DNA of 64,000 nucleotides, from NCBI RefSeq assembly GCF_900141825.1, contig NZ_FQYQ01000006.1:116984-180983 (forward strand), given 5' to 3'. Numbering within the stretch: position 1 is the stretch's first letter; each line of letters begins with the position of its first letter. Below, piece by piece: positions 20,272 through 29,313 of the stretch. A program made the translations under genes and the position numbers. The notes below the pieces were generated by a model that was not told the DNA's origin, searched no databases, and saw only the letters and a list, made by a program, of their open reading frames with translations. This DNA comes from Pseudobutyrivibrio xylanivorans DSM 14809. Its GTDB lineage: Bacteria > Bacillota > Clostridia > Lachnospirales > Lachnospiraceae.

Positions 20272-22038
20272 TTATTTACGACCCTTTGTCTTAATCTCGT
20301 TTACAATAAGCTCTACAAACTCATCAAACTTAACTGTTGTAGTACCCTGCTCACCGTGAAGTCTGTATGATACAGTACCCTCAGCCTCCTCGTTCTTACC
20401 CAAAACTGCAAGGTAAGGAACCTTCTGAATCTGAGCTTCACGCATCTTGTAACCAAGCTTCTCTGAACGTGTATCAAACTCAACACGAACATCTGCATCT
20501 GCAAGTGCATCTACAAGCTTCTGTGAATATGCATTAAGATCATCATCATCATTCTTTACAGGAAGTACTTTAACTTGTGTTGGAGCAAGCCAAAGAGGAA
20601 GATTTCCCTTTGTCTCCTCAAGGATGTAAGCCATGAATCTATCAAGTGAACCAAGAATAGCTCTGTGGATTACTACAGGTGTCTGCTTGTTTGAATCAGC
20701 ATCTGTGTATGTAAGGTCAAACTTAGCTGGTAAGCAGAAATCAAGCTGACATGTAGAAAGAGTGATTTCATTACCAATAGCTGGCTTAACGTTAACATCA
20801 AGCTTTGGTCCGTAGAATGCAGCCTCGCCAATCTCCTCTGTGAACTCAATACCGATTTCTGTAAGAGTCTCACGAAGAGCCTGCTCAGCTGTGTTCCACA
20901 TCTCATCATCCTGATGATATTTCTTTGTATCAGCTGGGTCACGAAGTGAAAGAACACATCTGTAATCTGTGATGCCGAAATCCTCGTATGTGCTGAAGAT
21001 AAGGTCGCATACGCTCTTAACCTCAGACTTAATCTGATCCTGTGTACAGAAGATATGTGAATCGTTCTGGCAGAAGTGACGTCCTCTTTCGATACCCTTA
21101 AGAGTTCCTGAAGACTCAAAACGGAAATCATGTGCGATTTCAGCGATACGAATAGGAAGCTCCTTGTATGAATGTGGACGGTTTGCAAAAATTCTCATGT
21201 GGTGTGGGCAGTTCATAGGACGAAGAACGAAGTTCTCTCCTTCAACCTCCATAGCTGGGAACATGTTCTCCTTGTAGTGATCCCAGTGACCAGATGTCTG
21301 GTAAAGCTGAACTGTACCAACGCAAGGTGTCATAACATGAAGGTAACCAAGCTTACGCTCCTTGTTACGGATGTAGTTTTCAAGCTCTGTCCAGATTGTG
21401 TAACCATTTGGAAGGTACATTGGAAGTCCACGACCAATTAAATCATCAGCCATGAAAAGCTGCATATCCTTACCAATCTTTCTGTGGTCACGCTCCTTTG
21501 CCTCCTCAAGAAGTGCAAGGTGCTCATCAAGCTGCTCCTGTGTTGGGAAGCAAACACCGTATACACGGTTAAGTACCTGATTTTCAGCATCGCCCTTCCA
21601 ATAAGCACCAGAGTGCTTGATAAGCTTGAAGTAACGGCAAAGCTTAACATTATCTACGTGAGGTCCACGGCAAAGATCTGTGAAATCGCCCTGGTCGTAG
21701 CAAGAAATAGTCTGAGTATCCTCATCCATATTATTAATTAAGTCAATCTTGTATGGGTCATCCTTGAACATCTCAAGAGCCTCGGCCTTAGAGATTTCTC
21801 TTCTGTAAATCTTGCAGCCAGACTTTGCTACCTTCTTCATTTCTTTTTCAATTGCAGCAACATCTTCGTCTGTAAGCATAGTATCACCAAGATCCATATC
21901 ATAGTAGAAGCCTTCCTCTACTACTGGACCAACCCAAAACTTAGCATTTGGATAAAGATGCTTTACAGCCTGTGCCATCATGTGAGCACATGAGTGATTT
22001 AGAGTATTTAATGACTCATCTTCTTTGAAATTAACCAT
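20272..22038 (-). CDS. thrS: threonine--tRNA ligase lacking the TGS domain
   Basis: Charges tRNA-Thr. The 588-residue protein starts directly with the editing domain: HSCAHMMAQAV (HxxxH) and CYDQGDFTDLCRGPH. The usual N-terminal TGS domain of about 60 residues is absent, a known variant in Clostridia. The class II core has the zinc ligands in MNCPHHMRIF, NDSHIFC and VVIHRAI, and motif 3 reads AILGSLDRFMAYILEE. The anticodon domain begins near LWLAPTQVKVLPV. The T-box leader upstream should raise expression when tRNA-Thr is uncharged. Confidence 0.96.
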   Translation of the reverse strand: MVNFKEDESLNTLNHSCAHMMAQAVKHLYPNAKFWVGPVVEEGFYYDMDLGDTMLTDEDVAAIEKEMKKVAKSGCKIYRREISKAEALEMFKDDPYKIDLINNMDEDTQTISCYDQGDFTDLCRGPHVDNVKLCRYFKLIKHSGAYWKGDAENQVLNRVYGVCFPTQEQLDEHLALLEEAKERDHRKIGKDMQLFMADDLIGRGLPMYLPNGYTIWTELENYIRNKERKLGYLHVMTPCVGTVQLYQTSGHWDHYKENMFPAMEVEGENFVLRPMNCPHHMRIFANRPHSYKELPIRIAEIAHDFRFESSGTLKGIERGRHFCQNDSHIFCTQDQIKSEVKSVCDLIFSTYEDFGITDYRCVLSLRDPADTKKYHQDDEMWNTAEQALRETLTEIGIEFTEEIGEAAFYGPKLDVNVKPAIGNEITLSTCQLDFCLPAKFDLTYTDADSNKQTPVVIHRAILGSLDRFMAYILEETKGNLPLWLAPTQVKVLPVKNDDDDLNAYSQKLVDALADADVRVEFDTRSEKLGYKMREAQIQKVPYLAVLGKNEEAEGTVSYRLHGEQGTTTVKFDEFVELIVNEIKTKGRK

Positions 22039-22100
22039 CGTTTTTCTCCTTTTACTAATGAATGAAAATTGTAAATAACTACTGGTACTAAGGGTGCTAT

Positions 22101-22430
22101 TAAAATAAAAAACACCCCTAGAAAAACTATTACTAGCTTTCCTAAGGGTGCTATATTAAAGGATACTCGCCCATTTGAAGATTGCCTTCGGCAATGGGCT
22201 CGTCATGTTCTCGATTTTCACTCATACTGAGCGAAAATCAAGAAATAGCACGGTTCCACCTTAGTGTTTCACTCATTTTGTCTTTAACGGAACTACCCGG
22301 AGACGCTTACGCTAATGCTTTCGCGCTCAGCTCGAGAATGGTGTTCATATAAGCTTTCACTAGACGCTTCCAGCCTAGGCGTCCTCTCTCTTAGCTTCCG
22401 CAAATACTACTGTTTCTGTCATCGCTTTTC
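22101..22430 (-). promoter_or_regulatory. T-box riboswitch leader of thrS
   Basis: The minus strand carries the T-box sequence AGGTGGAACCGTG (22248-22262), followed by a terminator: CACCCTTAG (22142-22150) pairs with CTAGGGGTG (22113-22121), then TTTTTTATTTT. The upstream part forms the stem I region. A candidate specifier ACC (threonine) is at 22340-22342 inside GAACACC. Uncharged tRNA-Thr would favour the antiterminator. A second copy of AGGGTGCTAT lies at 22091-22100, past the terminator. Confidence 0.92.
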
Positions 22431-22431
22431 T

Positions 22432-22450
22432 GTGGTATATCCTACCACAA
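22432..22450. promoter_or_regulatory. palindrome at the thrS promoter
   Basis: TGTGGTA, five bases, TACCACA: a perfect 7-bp inverted repeat at the expected start of the T-box leader. It overlaps a possible extended -10 (TGGTAGGAT on the minus strand). It could be an operator or the first hairpin of the leader; the promoter call itself is weak. Confidence 0.45.
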
Positions 22451-22469
22451 ATATAGTAATTCCACAAGA

Positions 22470-23531
22470 TTAAAGGTTGATTTTATTATATTGAAGCTGG
22501 TTGCTACCGATAACCGTCTGAGTTGCTCCAATTGAATCAAGCTTAGCATTAATCTTTGCCTCAAATTCATCATAAGGAATGAACTGAGCATCTGGTATGG
22601 TATTTATGAGGTTCTGATACTCACTGTCAGTGTAAAGATTTGGAATATCTAAAGTTTCACTAAAATTATCATCATATACTAAATACGAAAATACGATAGG
22701 AGCCATTTTATCTGCTGTACTTTTTTCTGTCTGAAGTGAATAGACTACAATATTCCCTGGAAGACTTGTGGTATCAAGATCTTCTACTCCATATCTGTAT
22801 GCAAGCATCGATAAGTCAGATTCTTCTTCCTCATAGTATCCATAAGTATAAGAACCATCAGCATTTATTATTCCACAGTCATAGCCATGATTGCTGGCGC
22901 CATTGCTTCCACCACCACTTATGAAGCCCTGATAATTAATTGATGTTTCACTTCTTGACCAGCTACAATATGAATATACAACCTGAATTTTTTTATCAAT
23001 TTCCTTAAGAATAAACTCTATGCTTGAAGCTTCCTCGACTATTGGACAAGTGAATCTAAGAACCATTTCCTGGTTTCCATCATTTCCACAATCTAGATAA
23101 GCGTATTCTACTGATTTAACTTTTCCTTCGGCATAGTAGTTATCTGGGTTGCTGAAGATTGCGTTCATATCATCTACAAGCTCAGAGATAGTATAATCAT
23201 CCTTTGTAAGCTTGCTGACAAACTCATCTTGATAAGACTGATATACATTGTCGATATATACATTTTTTTTGTAATAATCAAAGCTAAGCTTTCCTGTACC
23301 GTTAATAAGGCTTTCATATGTATTTTCTGATGTTTCAGATGATGACTCAGCTTCATCTGATTTTGTTGTTTCTGTAGATGAAGTTGCTGGAATATCAATC
23401 CCTGCTGTCTCATCCTGATGATTATTCTTTTGTAAGAATAAGTATCCCGCTAATCCAATAATCATTAATATCGCAATTACGATAACCGCAACTGAAATTG
23501 CTCTTCTTTGTCTTCTTCGTCTCTTTTTCAT
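22470..23531 (-). CDS. membrane-anchored extracellular protein of unknown function
   Basis: A 353-residue protein with a very basic start (MKKRRRRQRRAIS), one transmembrane helix (about 12-33) and a Ser/Thr/Glu-rich linker (about 40-70). The rest is extracellular. It contains no motif I recognise. The segment DCGNDGNQEMVLRFTC looks like a calcium-loop type D-x-D/N-x-D pattern of the kind seen in FG-GAP-like or dockerin-like proteins, but only once. It starts four bases downstream of the Nudix gene and is probably cotranscribed. No function is proposed. Confidence 0.6.
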   Translation of the reverse strand: MKKRRRRQRRAISVAVIVIAILMIIGLAGYLFLQKNNHQDETAGIDIPATSSTETTKSDEAESSSETSENTYESLINGTGKLSFDYYKKNVYIDNVYQSYQDEFVSKLTKDDYTISELVDDMNAIFSNPDNYYAEGKVKSVEYAYLDCGNDGNQEMVLRFTCPIVEEASSIEFILKEIDKKIQVVYSYCSWSRSETSINYQGFISGGGSNGASNHGYDCGIINADGSYTYGYYEEEESDLSMLAYRYGVEDLDTTSLPGNIVVYSLQTEKSTADKMAPIVFSYLVYDDNFSETLDIPNLYTDSEYQNLINTIPDAQFIPYDEFEAKINAKLDSIGATQTVIGSNQLQYNKINL

Positions 23532-23534
23532 TAA

Positions 23535-23993
23535 TTATTCCTCCATTACTGTCTCTATCAAATTGTCTTCTTTATCATAAACAAGCTTTAGTGAAAAATA
23601 ATCTTGTCTATCTTCTAATAGCTTTAAGAAAGCTCTGTCTCCTTCCCAGAGATTTAAATCCATCACCTTATCAATATCAACCCAGGTCAGTTCTCCCTCA
23701 TTGCAGCTTTCATTTAGCTCTCCTGAAAAATCATCGCTGGTAAAAAGATGCGCGTACTCAGTCTCTTTCCCCATAACAAATGTGATATGTCCACGTATTT
23801 TAGCACTGTTAAGTGTAAGACCTGTCTCCTCTTTCACCTCACGTTTTATGCAATCAAAAGGAGATTCACCCTCTTCGATATGACCACCTACGCCAATATA
23901 TTTTCCCGAATTAATATCGTGCTCCTTCTTGGTGCGGTGAAGCATAAGATATTTGTTATCTTTTATTAAATAGCAAAGAGTTGTAAGTGTCAT
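23535..23993 (-). CDS. Nudix hydrolase (8-oxo-dGTP diphosphatase-like)
   Basis: A 152-residue Nudix protein with the full box in GGHIEEGESPFDCIKREVK followed by EETGL (Gx5Ex7REUxEExGU). It starts MTLTTLCYLIKDNKYLMLHRTKK, as MutT-like proteins do. Such enzymes hydrolyse nucleoside diphosphates linked to another group, often oxidised dGTP. The exact substrate is not determined by the sequence. It lies between the amidase gene and a membrane-anchored protein gene on the same strand. Confidence 0.88.
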   Translation of the reverse strand: MTLTTLCYLIKDNKYLMLHRTKKEHDINSGKYIGVGGHIEEGESPFDCIKREVKEETGLTLNSAKIRGHITFVMGKETEYAHLFTSDDFSGELNESCNEGELTWVDIDKVMDLNLWEGDRAFLKLLEDRQDYFSLKLVYDKEDNLIETVMEE

Positions 23994-24017
23994 TGGTATT
24001 CCTTTCCATTTATTCTC

Positions 24018-24662
24018 TTATAAATCAGAAATGAACTGCTCCCAGGCATCAGGATTCTTTACATAATACCTAGGACACTCTTTTCCTGTAACATCATAGT
24101 GTCTAATAACATCCTCAGGATTCATACCAAATTCCTTTATTAGCCAGTCTGTTAATTTAACAAGGGAAGCATAGGAAGCCTCTGTAAACTTTCCTGATTC
24201 ATCCGGATGGCAAACTTCTATAGAAATAGTATCATGATTTCGATGATTACTTGCTGAAGAACGTTCTATAAGCGGTACACAGTTGATTATTTCTCCATCA
24301 ATCCCAACTACAAAATGTGAGCAAACATCTGAATCTTCATGATTATAAAAATCTCTGTTTTGCTGAGCCGTAGTACCAGGATTTCCCACATAATGAACAA
24401 CAATATTGTTGACTCCATCAAGCCTCAAGCCTGTTCGTGATGGGTTCCCTTCATCTATATACTGCACGTCAATCCAATCAGGAATCTCTAAATTCTCCGC
24501 TATCTCAAGCCTGTCTTTATGATAAAAGTATTTGTAACCTCCGAAAGTCAAGCCTCCCAGGACTAACAATTCCAAGATAAGCACAAAGAATCTCTTCCTT
24601 CTTTTACGCCTTCTTTCTTTTCGACGGTATTCCCTTCCACCATTAGTTCTTCTCGAACCCAT
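24018..24662 (-). CDS. N-acetylmuramoyl-L-alanine amidase (Amidase_2/PGRP type), membrane-anchored
   Basis: Cell-wall hydrolase that cleaves the bond between muramic acid and the stem peptide. The N-terminus is very basic with one helix (about 24-41), so the domain is outside the membrane. The zinc histidines are in VVHYVGNPGT and VIRHYDVTGKECPRY, with a further conserved SHFVVG. I use the ATG at 24660-24662, with GAGG seven bases upstream, giving 214 residues. A TTG start six codons earlier is less likely. It could act in cell separation or wall turnover. Confidence 0.85.
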   Translation of the reverse strand: MGSRRTNGGREYRRKERRRKRRKRFFVLILELLVLGGLTFGGYKYFYHKDRLEIAENLEIPDWIDVQYIDEGNPSRTGLRLDGVNNIVVHYVGNPGTTAQQNRDFYNHEDSDVCSHFVVGIDGEIINCVPLIERSSASNHRNHDTISIEVCHPDESGKFTEASYASLVKLTDWLIKEFGMNPEDVIRHYDVTGKECPRYYVKNPDAWEQFISDL

Positions 24663-24712
24663 TATCTCGCCTCTTTTCAACTAGTATATACAACAACTAT
24701 TATTTTAATACA

Positions 24713-25501
24713 TTACAAAAGATAAGTCTTAATTTTCTCCTCGATAAGTTTGACGTCAAAGCTTATTCCATTTGATTCAAAAGAAACTATTAGATTATCT
24801 CCTAAAACAAGCTCTGACTTTTCATATTTTAATAGCTTTTCCAAATTTGTTTCCGCATAATCCTTATCAGAAGCCAATCCAAAATGTTCCCAATAAAATA
24901 TTTTTCTATCTCTTTTATTTAGCAGAATAAAATCAGGATAACATATCTTACCATTATATAATACATAAGAAGCTTCATACTGATATGGAATTCCCATTTG
25001 ATAAAATAAATCTGCTAATATCTTTTCTGACTTTGATCTAACATATTCCCCTCGATTAGTTAGATATGTGCCCCTTTTCTCAAATGGATTTTGATTACCC
25101 GGATGCTCGTCTAGCCACTGGTTAACAAATTCTTGTTCTATCGGACGAAGAGGCTCTATTAGTATCTGTCTACCCTTACAAAACTTTTCATACACTGCGT
25201 CTATCGGGTTTTCTTCATATCTTTTAATAAATTTTTCAAGAATACTCTTTTGTTCTTGTAGTTTATCCATTAACTTGTTGTAGTAATCTCGTTGTACTAG
25301 TTCTTTTGCATAATTATTATTTCTTGACGGTATGTACGTCAGATTACCTAATCCGTCGCGATAGTAATATTGGTACACACCATTTCCTTTCTTAACAACT
25401 ACAGAATTAGAAGACTTTATCACTTCTTTTTCCCTAAGTCTTAATTTCTTTATCGATTCATCGATTTCATTGAGTTCTTTTTCTAATATTCCTATATTCA
25501 T
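24713..25501 (-). CDS. PD-(D/E)XK-like protein of unknown role
   Basis: A 262-residue protein with a coiled-coil N-terminal half (about 1-95) and a C-terminal domain that looks like a restriction-endonuclease fold. The elements are SEKILADLFYQMG (conserved Glu), YPDFILLN (Asp), then IFYWEHFG (E-x-H in place of E-x-K). The order matches the PD-(D/E)XK superfamily, with His instead of the usual Lys. Similar proteins are scattered in Lachnospiraceae without a known function. It is preceded by the 14-site inverted-repeat array. The gene is noticeably AT-rich compared with its neighbours. Nuclease activity is inferred, not shown. Confidence 0.6.
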   Translation of the reverse strand: MNIGILEKELNEIDESIKKLRLREKEVIKSSNSVVVKKGNGVYQYYYRDGLGNLTYIPSRNNNYAKELVQRDYYNKLMDKLQEQKSILEKFIKRYEENPIDAVYEKFCKGRQILIEPLRPIEQEFVNQWLDEHPGNQNPFEKRGTYLTNRGEYVRSKSEKILADLFYQMGIPYQYEASYVLYNGKICYPDFILLNKRDRKIFYWEHFGLASDKDYAETNLEKLLKYEKSELVLGDNLIVSFESNGISFDVKLIEEKIKTYLL

Positions 25502-25573
25502 TTCAACTTAAACCTCTCTTTTAAAATATCAATATCTCTATAAGTATTATTTACACAAACATACTACGATTAT

Positions 25574-25923
25574 TACTACCTAATCATTGACCACGTTTCA
25601 CAGGTAGTAATCTACTTAGTTGTGTTTACTACCTGTGGTGGTTTATCTTTACACAGATAGTAAACATTATGATTTTGGCTACTACCTGTGGTGTTTTTTT
25701 TATCTTAGGTAGTAGACTTTTCTATTTCGGCTACTACCTGTAGAGACTTTCTTTTTAAAGGTAGTAAACTTTACCTTTTATATTACTACCTGTATAACTT
25801 TTCTTAATCTAGGTAGTATAAATTTCTCTCTAAGGTACTATCTATTCAATTTTTCTTTTCCTAGGTAGTAACCTCAAAATAAGTTACTACCTCCCCAATC
25901 ATTCTTCTTAATAACAGGTAGTA
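25574..25923. repeat. array of 14 alternating inverted heptamers (ACTACCT / AGGTAGT), 26-bp spacing
   Basis: Forward ACTACCT starts at 25575, 25628, 25681, 25733, 25785, 25837 (one change, ACTATCT) and 25886. The reverse complement AGGTAGT starts at 25602, 25655 (one change, AGATAGT), 25707, 25759, 25811, 25863 and 25916. The two orientations strictly alternate, mostly with 19-base AT-rich spacers. The same-strand period is 52-53 bp, close to five helical turns. Most copies extend to TACTACCTG. Spacers differ but some share ends (TTTGGCT and TTCGGCT), so a 52-bp unit has probably multiplied and drifted with the heptamers conserved. No open frame covers it. It lies between comEC and the PD-(D/E)XK-like gene. 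Confidence 0.95.
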
Positions 25924-25939
25924 ACTCAACAATGAGCTA

Positions 25940-28303
25940 TTAAAATAATTTCTCAGAGATATATTCATCCACTCCTGATGCGTTCATCCTCACGCGTCCA
26001 GAATTCATCGTATAATAAATATGTCCTGCTGCAGCCTCCAGTCGCTCTATCGCTTCAGCGGATGGGTGACCATATCGATTAATCTTGGCGCAGCTGATGA
26101 CAGCTACATCCGGTGACAATACCTCTAAAAATGAAAAGTCCGAACTAAAGCGGCTGCCGTGGTGGCTGACCTTGAGTAAATCCACATGTTCTACCAAGCC
26201 TGATGATGCTATAGCGTGCTCCTGCTCAGCTGCTATGTCACCACCGAAGAAGGCCAAGAAGTTCTCTTGTCCATCGGTTTCCCGAGTTAATATTCCATGA
26301 TTTTCATATTGCATAAGAAGACATAGGGATAAATCATTAACATCATCCGAAACCATTTCTGGATAGGGATAGACACAGGTAAAGGATAAATTCCTAGTAC
26401 CACATACATCTCCCTGTTTCATATACAGAATATTAGTGCCATTATGTTCTGCCAGTGCCAACAACTGGGATAAAGTCTCTCCTTCTGGAATCTCGGCAGA
26501 CAAAACAATATTATCAATCTGATACCCCTGCTCTAGTAACTCCAGAACTCCAGACACATGGTCCAAATCCATATGAGAAAGAAACCAGTAATCAATGGAG
26601 CCTGCACCTTTGTATTTTAAAAATGGCAATAACGTATATTGGCCTACGGCATCTGAGGATGTACTGCCACCATCGATAAAGAAACGAGCACCATCACCGG
26701 AGTTAATGAATATTCCATCGCCTTGGCCCACATCAAGTATATCTATTTCAAAATCACCCTTTGGGGGATAAAGCCATAATATAGCGATGAAAATAAGTGC
26801 ACCTGCTTTAATCAATATTGTATTTCTTTGATTTATTTTTTTACCTGAATTAATACTTTTTTCTATATAATCCAATCCATAAACTATCAACAGTAATATC
26901 AAATAATAAATCACAACAGACCACATACTTCGGTATCCCACAACCATTGCTGAGCCAGGAAGTCTCTGAACAAAATCAGAAAGCAACTCATACTGATATA
27001 TAATAAAATGACAAATCAATAGTAGAATCTTAACAAGCAATGCCGGAAACATTTTCCACCCAATAAGGGCAGACGTACCAAGTCCAGCACAAGCTCCTAT
27101 AAATCCCGCTATTAAACCTACACCAAGCACCACCGGCATAAAAGGTAGTACTATAAGATTCAAAAAAACAGAATACAAAGGCGTCTGATGATATAACTGT
27201 GTAACCAAAGGCAGCATAGCAACAAACATTCCAAAGGAAAAAACCAGGCTGCTACATATATATTGAATGAGCTTATGAATCATTGACTCATCAGAATAAA
27301 ACTTATCATGAGGCTTTTTTGAACGTCTTAGATAAATAAAATAATTCGTAAATGCGTTATTTAAAGGCAGCACAATAAAATATATACCAAGGACGGCTCC
27401 AAATGAAAAAATGAAACTGCCATTTTTAATGAATAAAGGATTGCCAAGAAGCAGGAAATCCCCTATAACTGCCATGGCTGTTGGCATATCATAAGACTCA
27501 CCTGTAATCTGTGCCAAAAGGTATATTAAAAACATTCCAATAGCTCTAATAGATGAAACACTGCCGCCAGTGAGCAATCCATATATTACCGCGATAGAGC
27601 CTGCTAACAATCCGCATACAACAAATCCTCGTCCTCTTTTACGAAGGAACCTATAAACGGCCATACATATTACAGAAATATGCAAGCCTGATACAGCCAG
27701 TATATGAGCTATACCAACATTCTGAAAAAGTGCCTTAAGCTCGCCGTCTAATCCACTCTTTTCTCCTATTACTACACTAGATAAAAATCCTGCTTCTTCT
27801 CCTGGAAGACAACTGTTATAAACCAACGAAATCCTTTGCCTGATTTTATACGCCAGGTCTTTTTCAACAAAGCAATTACAGCTAAAATCATACATGCCTA
27901 TATCAGTCAGCTCAAAATAAAGTCCCAGGGAATTGTAGTATTTCTTCATATCAAAACAACCTTCATTAGTAGCCGAAGAAAAATGTTTTACTTTACCTTC
28001 AATATTTAGTTTTGAGTAGTTGGGAATTACATCCGAATCTAATTTGAATATAAAAGATGTTTTAGAAAGTGATCCGCTTCCAGTGGTTACAGAAGCATTT
28101 TTAACATAATAAAGAACTTTGTCTTTCTTTATTTCCTTGTGATATATATATCCTTCAGCCTTGGCAATTTGCCCCTCCTTAAGAAGAGTAGCTGCTTCAG
28201 CTTTATCATATACCCCCAGGAAATCCCAGGGGGCATATGCACTAATTGTAATCAACAGAATAATCAACAAGGAAATCCTACAAAGTACACGACCTTGTAT
28301 CAT
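25940..28303 (-). CDS. comEC: competence protein ComEC/Rec2, DNA channel
   Basis: Polytopic membrane protein that moves single-stranded DNA into the cell. The 787 residues comprise an N-terminal soluble domain after one helix (about 1-165), the Competence membrane domain with about ten helices (start LSSVVIGEKSGL...HILAVSGLHIS), and a C-terminal metallo-beta-lactamase-like domain. That domain starts DILDVGQGDGIFI and has the motif SHMDLDHVSG (HxDxDH) and SHHGSRFS, so its nuclease site looks intact. AGGAGG precedes the ATG. It is last in the run comEA, regulator, kinase, GerMN, comEC. Confidence 0.93.
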   Translation of the reverse strand: MIQGRVLCRISLLIILLITISAYAPWDFLGVYDKAEAATLLKEGQIAKAEGYIYHKEIKKDKVLYYVKNASVTTGSGSLSKTSFIFKLDSDVIPNYSKLNIEGKVKHFSSATNEGCFDMKKYYNSLGLYFELTDIGMYDFSCNCFVEKDLAYKIRQRISLVYNSCLPGEEAGFLSSVVIGEKSGLDGELKALFQNVGIAHILAVSGLHISVICMAVYRFLRKRGRGFVVCGLLAGSIAVIYGLLTGGSVSSIRAIGMFLIYLLAQITGESYDMPTAMAVIGDFLLLGNPLFIKNGSFIFSFGAVLGIYFIVLPLNNAFTNYFIYLRRSKKPHDKFYSDESMIHKLIQYICSSLVFSFGMFVAMLPLVTQLYHQTPLYSVFLNLIVLPFMPVVLGVGLIAGFIGACAGLGTSALIGWKMFPALLVKILLLICHFIIYQYELLSDFVQRLPGSAMVVGYRSMWSVVIYYLILLLIVYGLDYIEKSINSGKKINQRNTILIKAGALIFIAILWLYPPKGDFEIDILDVGQGDGIFINSGDGARFFIDGGSTSSDAVGQYTLLPFLKYKGAGSIDYWFLSHMDLDHVSGVLELLEQGYQIDNIVLSAEIPEGETLSQLLALAEHNGTNILYMKQGDVCGTRNLSFTCVYPYPEMVSDDVNDLSLCLLMQYENHGILTRETDGQENFLAFFGGDIAAEQEHAIASSGLVEHVDLLKVSHHGSRFSSDFSFLEVLSPDVAVISCAKINRYGHPSAEAIERLEAAAGHIYYTMNSGRVRMNASGVDEYISEKLF

Positions 28304-28314
28304 ATAACCTCCTA

Positions 28315-29313
28315 TTATTCTTGAGTAGTATCGTCTTCTTGTTCCTCTTCGTCCTCAGAAACATAATCTTCTTCAATATATGTCTCCTCTTCATCCAAAG
28401 AAGTAAAATTGATAATCGAATCATTCCGTGGAACTGCTGTAGACAAATCCGCTTCTACATTAGATAAATGTGGCGTCTCACCATTAACCAGAATCTGCAC
28501 CTGCTTAATACTATCCAACTCAGTAAGAGAATTTACAATTGAATATAAAGTAACATTTTCAGTTACTCCTGTTATAGCAGTCTCTAAAGAAGCGTCGAAA
28601 TTGGCAATACAAACGCCATCATCCGATACGGAAATAGAGTTAAGCTTTGTTCCTGCCGGTAACGCAGATAAAAGTCGACTATCATCCGGTCCTTTAAGAA
28701 GCTGCTCCATAACTAGTTTCTCCACGGACACATTACGACTGTAATATACCTGCCTGTTTTCTGCTACTAAGGACATTCCATCAGCGCTGGCAAAATAAAG
28801 GGTAAGATTAGTAGATAATAGAGAATCTGTCTCCTGTCCAAAATCATCTATGAATGTATCAGCCGTCATGGCGCCTACAGCCTCACCACTGGAATCTGCC
28901 AATGGCGCATTATTAACGTAGAAGAAAACAGATTTAACCGTCTTTATCTGAACCAATGTCTTAACAATCGCAGCTCTTACAAGTACCTCTGTATAAACAT
29001 CGAGAGAATCATAATCGCCAACAAAATATAGCTCAAGTGTGCCATCATTAAGTTCCCAGCGCTTAAGCTCAATACCTGAAGGAATAGTAGTAATATACTC
29101 AATCTCTCCCGTATCTTTGCTAAGCATCTCAATTGCTTCAGCTATTTGGTGTTTAGAATCAGTAGCCTGCATATCATAATCAACTGCAGTAATGCTTGTT
29201 TTATCAGTATTTAGATAGTAAATTTTTGCATCATATTCTCCGCTTCCTTTACCACATCCAAATAAGGAAAGCATTAATGAACAAGAAAGAATTAATCCTA
29301 ACAATCGTTTCAT
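28315..29313 (-). CDS. GerMN-domain lipoprotein
   Basis: A 332-residue lipoprotein: signal MKRLLGLILSCSLMLSLFGC ends in a lipobox with Cys20. Two GerMN-like domains follow (about 60-165 and 190-290), the second with SVEKLVMEQLLKGPDD and LPAGTKLNSISVSDDGVC. The C-terminus is strongly acidic (EEDYVSEDEEEQEDD). GerM was first described in spore germination and sporulation septum peptidoglycan. The domain also occurs in non-sporulating Gram-positives beside two-component systems, as in the LpqB-MtrAB set of actinobacteria. Its start overlaps the kinase stop by one base (TAATG), so it is coupled to the kinase and may modulate it. Confidence 0.82.
   Translation of the reverse strand: MKRLLGLILSCSLMLSLFGCGKGSGEYDAKIYYLNTDKTSITAVDYDMQATDSKHQIAEAIEMLSKDTGEIEYITTIPSGIELKRWELNDGTLELYFVGDYDSLDVYTEVLVRAAIVKTLVQIKTVKSVFFYVNNAPLADSSGEAVGAMTADTFIDDFGQETDSLLSTNLTLYFASADGMSLVAENRQVYYSRNVSVEKLVMEQLLKGPDDSRLLSALPAGTKLNSISVSDDGVCIANFDASLETAITGVTENVTLYSIVNSLTELDSIKQVQILVNGETPHLSNVEADLSTAVPRNDSIINFTSLDEEETYIEEDYVSEDEEEQEDDTTQE

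Noticed and set aside
25574..25923. Reading the heptamer array as a CRISPR array
   Set aside because: The repeated unit is only 7-9 bases, alternates in direction, and no cas genes are in the window. CRISPR repeats are 23-47 bases in one direction.
28315..29313. GerMN lipoprotein as proof of sporulation
   Set aside because: GerMN domains also occur in non-sporulating bacteria beside two-component systems, and gpr and spoIIP are missing from the expected place.
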